This document shows positions 62,401 to 64,000 of a stretch of 64,000 nucleotides of DNA, in pieces. The stretch covers positions 26,768,295-26,832,294 of the forward strand of contig OU015524.1 of the NCBI GenBank assembly GCA_907165065.1, in the 5' to 3' direction. The notes beneath the pieces were generated by a model. The model was not told the origin of the DNA, searched no databases, and saw nothing but the letters and a program-made list of their open reading frames with translations. Numbering within the stretch: position 1 is the stretch's first letter; every line of letters begins with the position of its first letter. The translations under genes and the position numbers were made by a program. The stretch comes from Caprimulgus europaeus. Its lineage: Eukaryota > Chordata > Aves > Caprimulgiformes > Caprimulgidae.

Positions 62401-64000
62401 GAAATATTTTCAAAATGTGTTTCTGACACAGTGGTGGAAGACTTGCAGCTATTGTTTGAAACAGGCAAGAAGAAATAGCTATATGTGTTCTCCTTGTTTG
62501 AAGAAATCACATCTTAATGAAAAAATTCTGGATTTTCGCTGCAGAAGATAGGTGTACTTTGAATCTTTGCAGCAGACACAACCTTAGTAGACTATTTTTA
62601 GTGGAAATACTTGTTTTGATAAGTGAGGAAACACAACAATTACTAATGCATTTTGCCACTTGAGTGTCTCTTGACAAACATTCCGTGAGGATTATAATAT
62701 AAATACATAACTGCTTTTCCTCATTTCAACATGCCACTTGTGAACAATTTTGTCATAACAAACCCCATCTTCCCTGCTTTTCATTTGTCTCCCTAAAATA
62801 GAAATGGTCTTTTTCCATTTATCCTGTTAGAATAAACATCTATTAATTCTCCCAGGTCACAAAACCTTCAGCTTCTGAAGGTTAGAAATGTCTGCACAGT
62901 ATGCAGCTCCTTTGGTTTAGTTCTGCCTTGAATCAACTCAACAGAAAATGTCCAAATATTTGCCCGGTAATGGGAAAAATGAATGTAATTGATCCACGGC
63001 TCTTATGTACAACATCAAAGTACTTAGAGACAAGAAGCTATTGTAAGACAGTGACTAATAACTGTATGAGGGGATTTCCATTAGCAGGCCCACAAGGAAG
63101 ACGATTCTAATTTGTGAGTGTCTTGTGAAAAGTTAAAACTGTCATGAACTATACAAGGAGCTTTTAATAAAACCAAAGTCATGGAAAGAGGCATCGCTTT
63201 TTATACATATGACCTTGGGATACCCCAATTAAGGTCAGATGTAATCATAAATTACTTGAATACACTGAATCCTCCTTAAAATCCTCCCATAACACAATTT
63301 AGAGTCTTCTACCCCAAATCTTCCAAATCATGGTGTTTTTGATAGCTCTATGGATAGCAATGAGCAAATTGAGTTACAATGAATAGTTCTAAAATCTTGT
63401 GGGATGTAACAATCCTTTCCCTTACTCCAGAAAATGAACATTATTGAAGTGTACCACAGTGCTACTTGTCAAGCTGCCGTAGGTGAACTCTTGGGGTACC
63501 TGCTACTGATATCTAGACAACATATTTAAGATGAAAGAAAAGAGAATAAGAATAAAGAAACAAAAGACAGAGCAGGGAGCTGATCCTGCCACCCTTGCCT
63601 TGACTTCTGCTTTTCACACAATATTTAAACAGCAGCAGCAAGTATCCGGCTCTGCTGAATCTCCTTCTCAGTTGTATTTTCATAATATTTTCAGATTAAA
63701 GTTGCATTTCAAATTTTACTCTGGTTTAGGAAGCTTGTGCTGTTGTCGACATCTACTTAAATTATCTTAGACTCTTACGGTTAATAGTTCATCTGTACTT
63801 TTATGATCACACTTACATATGCAAGGAACATACATACACGCATGATATTTCTTCCATATGATCGCATACATCATCAGAATATTCACTGTTAAACCAAATT
63901 TGGATTTTTTCCTCCCCATGAGCTAAACTGTTCATGTCAGAAGTGCATATGCAGTGGAAGAGGGAAGAGAGAGTAAGAGCATTCTTGTCTCTTCACAGTC
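59481..64000. other. Gene-free unique sequence
   Basis: Apart from the MIR-like remnant at 60034-60135 and a (TTTTG)3 run near 60229, I see nothing callable. Frames up to 106 codons (62093-62413, minus) overlap frames on the other strand and show no family. Confidence 0.5.
60034..60135 (-). mobile_element. MIR-like SINE remnant, antisense
   Basis: ACAGATAAAGTGATTTGCTC then TACAGGAAAACC and AATCCAGGACTTCTGAGTCT reproduce the order of the reverse-complemented MIR core and tail (AGGTTAAGTGACTTGCC, then CACACAG, then AACCCAGGTCTCCTGA). It is highly diverged but the order and spacing are right. AmnSINE or a related LF-type SINE would look similar. Confidence 0.6.

Noticed and set aside
1..64000. 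CRISPR arrays, bacterial operons, tRNA or rRNA genes, endogenous retrovirus LTRs
   Set aside because: No direct-repeat/spacer array, cloverleaf, rRNA-like block or paired LTRs could be recognised by eye. Faint LTR fragments cannot be excluded without a search.

Overview
The window is 64 kb of AT-rich, eukaryotic, non-coding DNA, most likely from a bird. The main evidence is one well-preserved CR1 LINE 3' end (12854-13325) that closes with the ATTCTATGATTCTA tail typical of avian CR1, with almost no other young interspersed repeats around it. Three much older, heavily eroded CR1-like LINE pieces are also present: 35236-36440 on the minus strand, 44840-45400 on the minus strand and 58450-59480 on the plus strand. 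Several short remnants resemble ancient amniote SINE or MIR-like families. No bacterial, phage or organellar gene was seen.

I found no protein-coding gene that I can support. The longest open frames are short. The largest, ending at 54720, opens on a non-ATG codon, lies in a GC-rich patch where other frames are also open, and has no recognisable domain. The pieces of coding sequence I do recognise belong to LINE ORF2: the C-terminal segment in the young CR1 (12867-13219) and a reverse-transcriptase scrap in the old one (58888-59118). The region is either intergenic desert or part of a very large intron.

Layout. 1-12.8 kb is unique sequence with one palindromic repeat remnant (9586-9704), several stretches that look like conserved non-coding elements (430-620, 10030-10210, 11140-11350) and one weak candidate exon (10990-11082). 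12.85-13.33 kb is the young CR1. 13.3-25 kb is unique sequence with a G-quadruplex motif (15689-15716), microsatellites, an AT-rich degenerate tandem array (23173-23280) and an SINE-like remnant (24243-24440). 25.1-25.26 kb is a small GC island with an inverted repeat. 25.3-35 kb is unique. 35.2-36.4 kb and 44.8-45.4 kb are the antisense ancient CR1s, the second interrupted by a C-rich G-quadruplex tract. 41.70-41.91 kb is a (TTTTA)n array followed by an 11-base G run. 48.99-49.10 kb is a 50-bp duplication with hairpins. 58.45-59.48 kb is the sense ancient CR1, followed by a MIR-like remnant at 60.0 kb.

There is no set of genes acting together, and I see no new biological system. The most unusual structure is the young CR1. 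A 54-bp inverted copy of a CR1 3' terminus sits exactly at its ORF2 stop codon, flanked by a 5-bp direct repeat, and the host element's own 3' terminus is internally shortened. Family assignments come from memory of repeat consensus sequences and were not computed. The candidate regulatory elements are inferences from motif content only.
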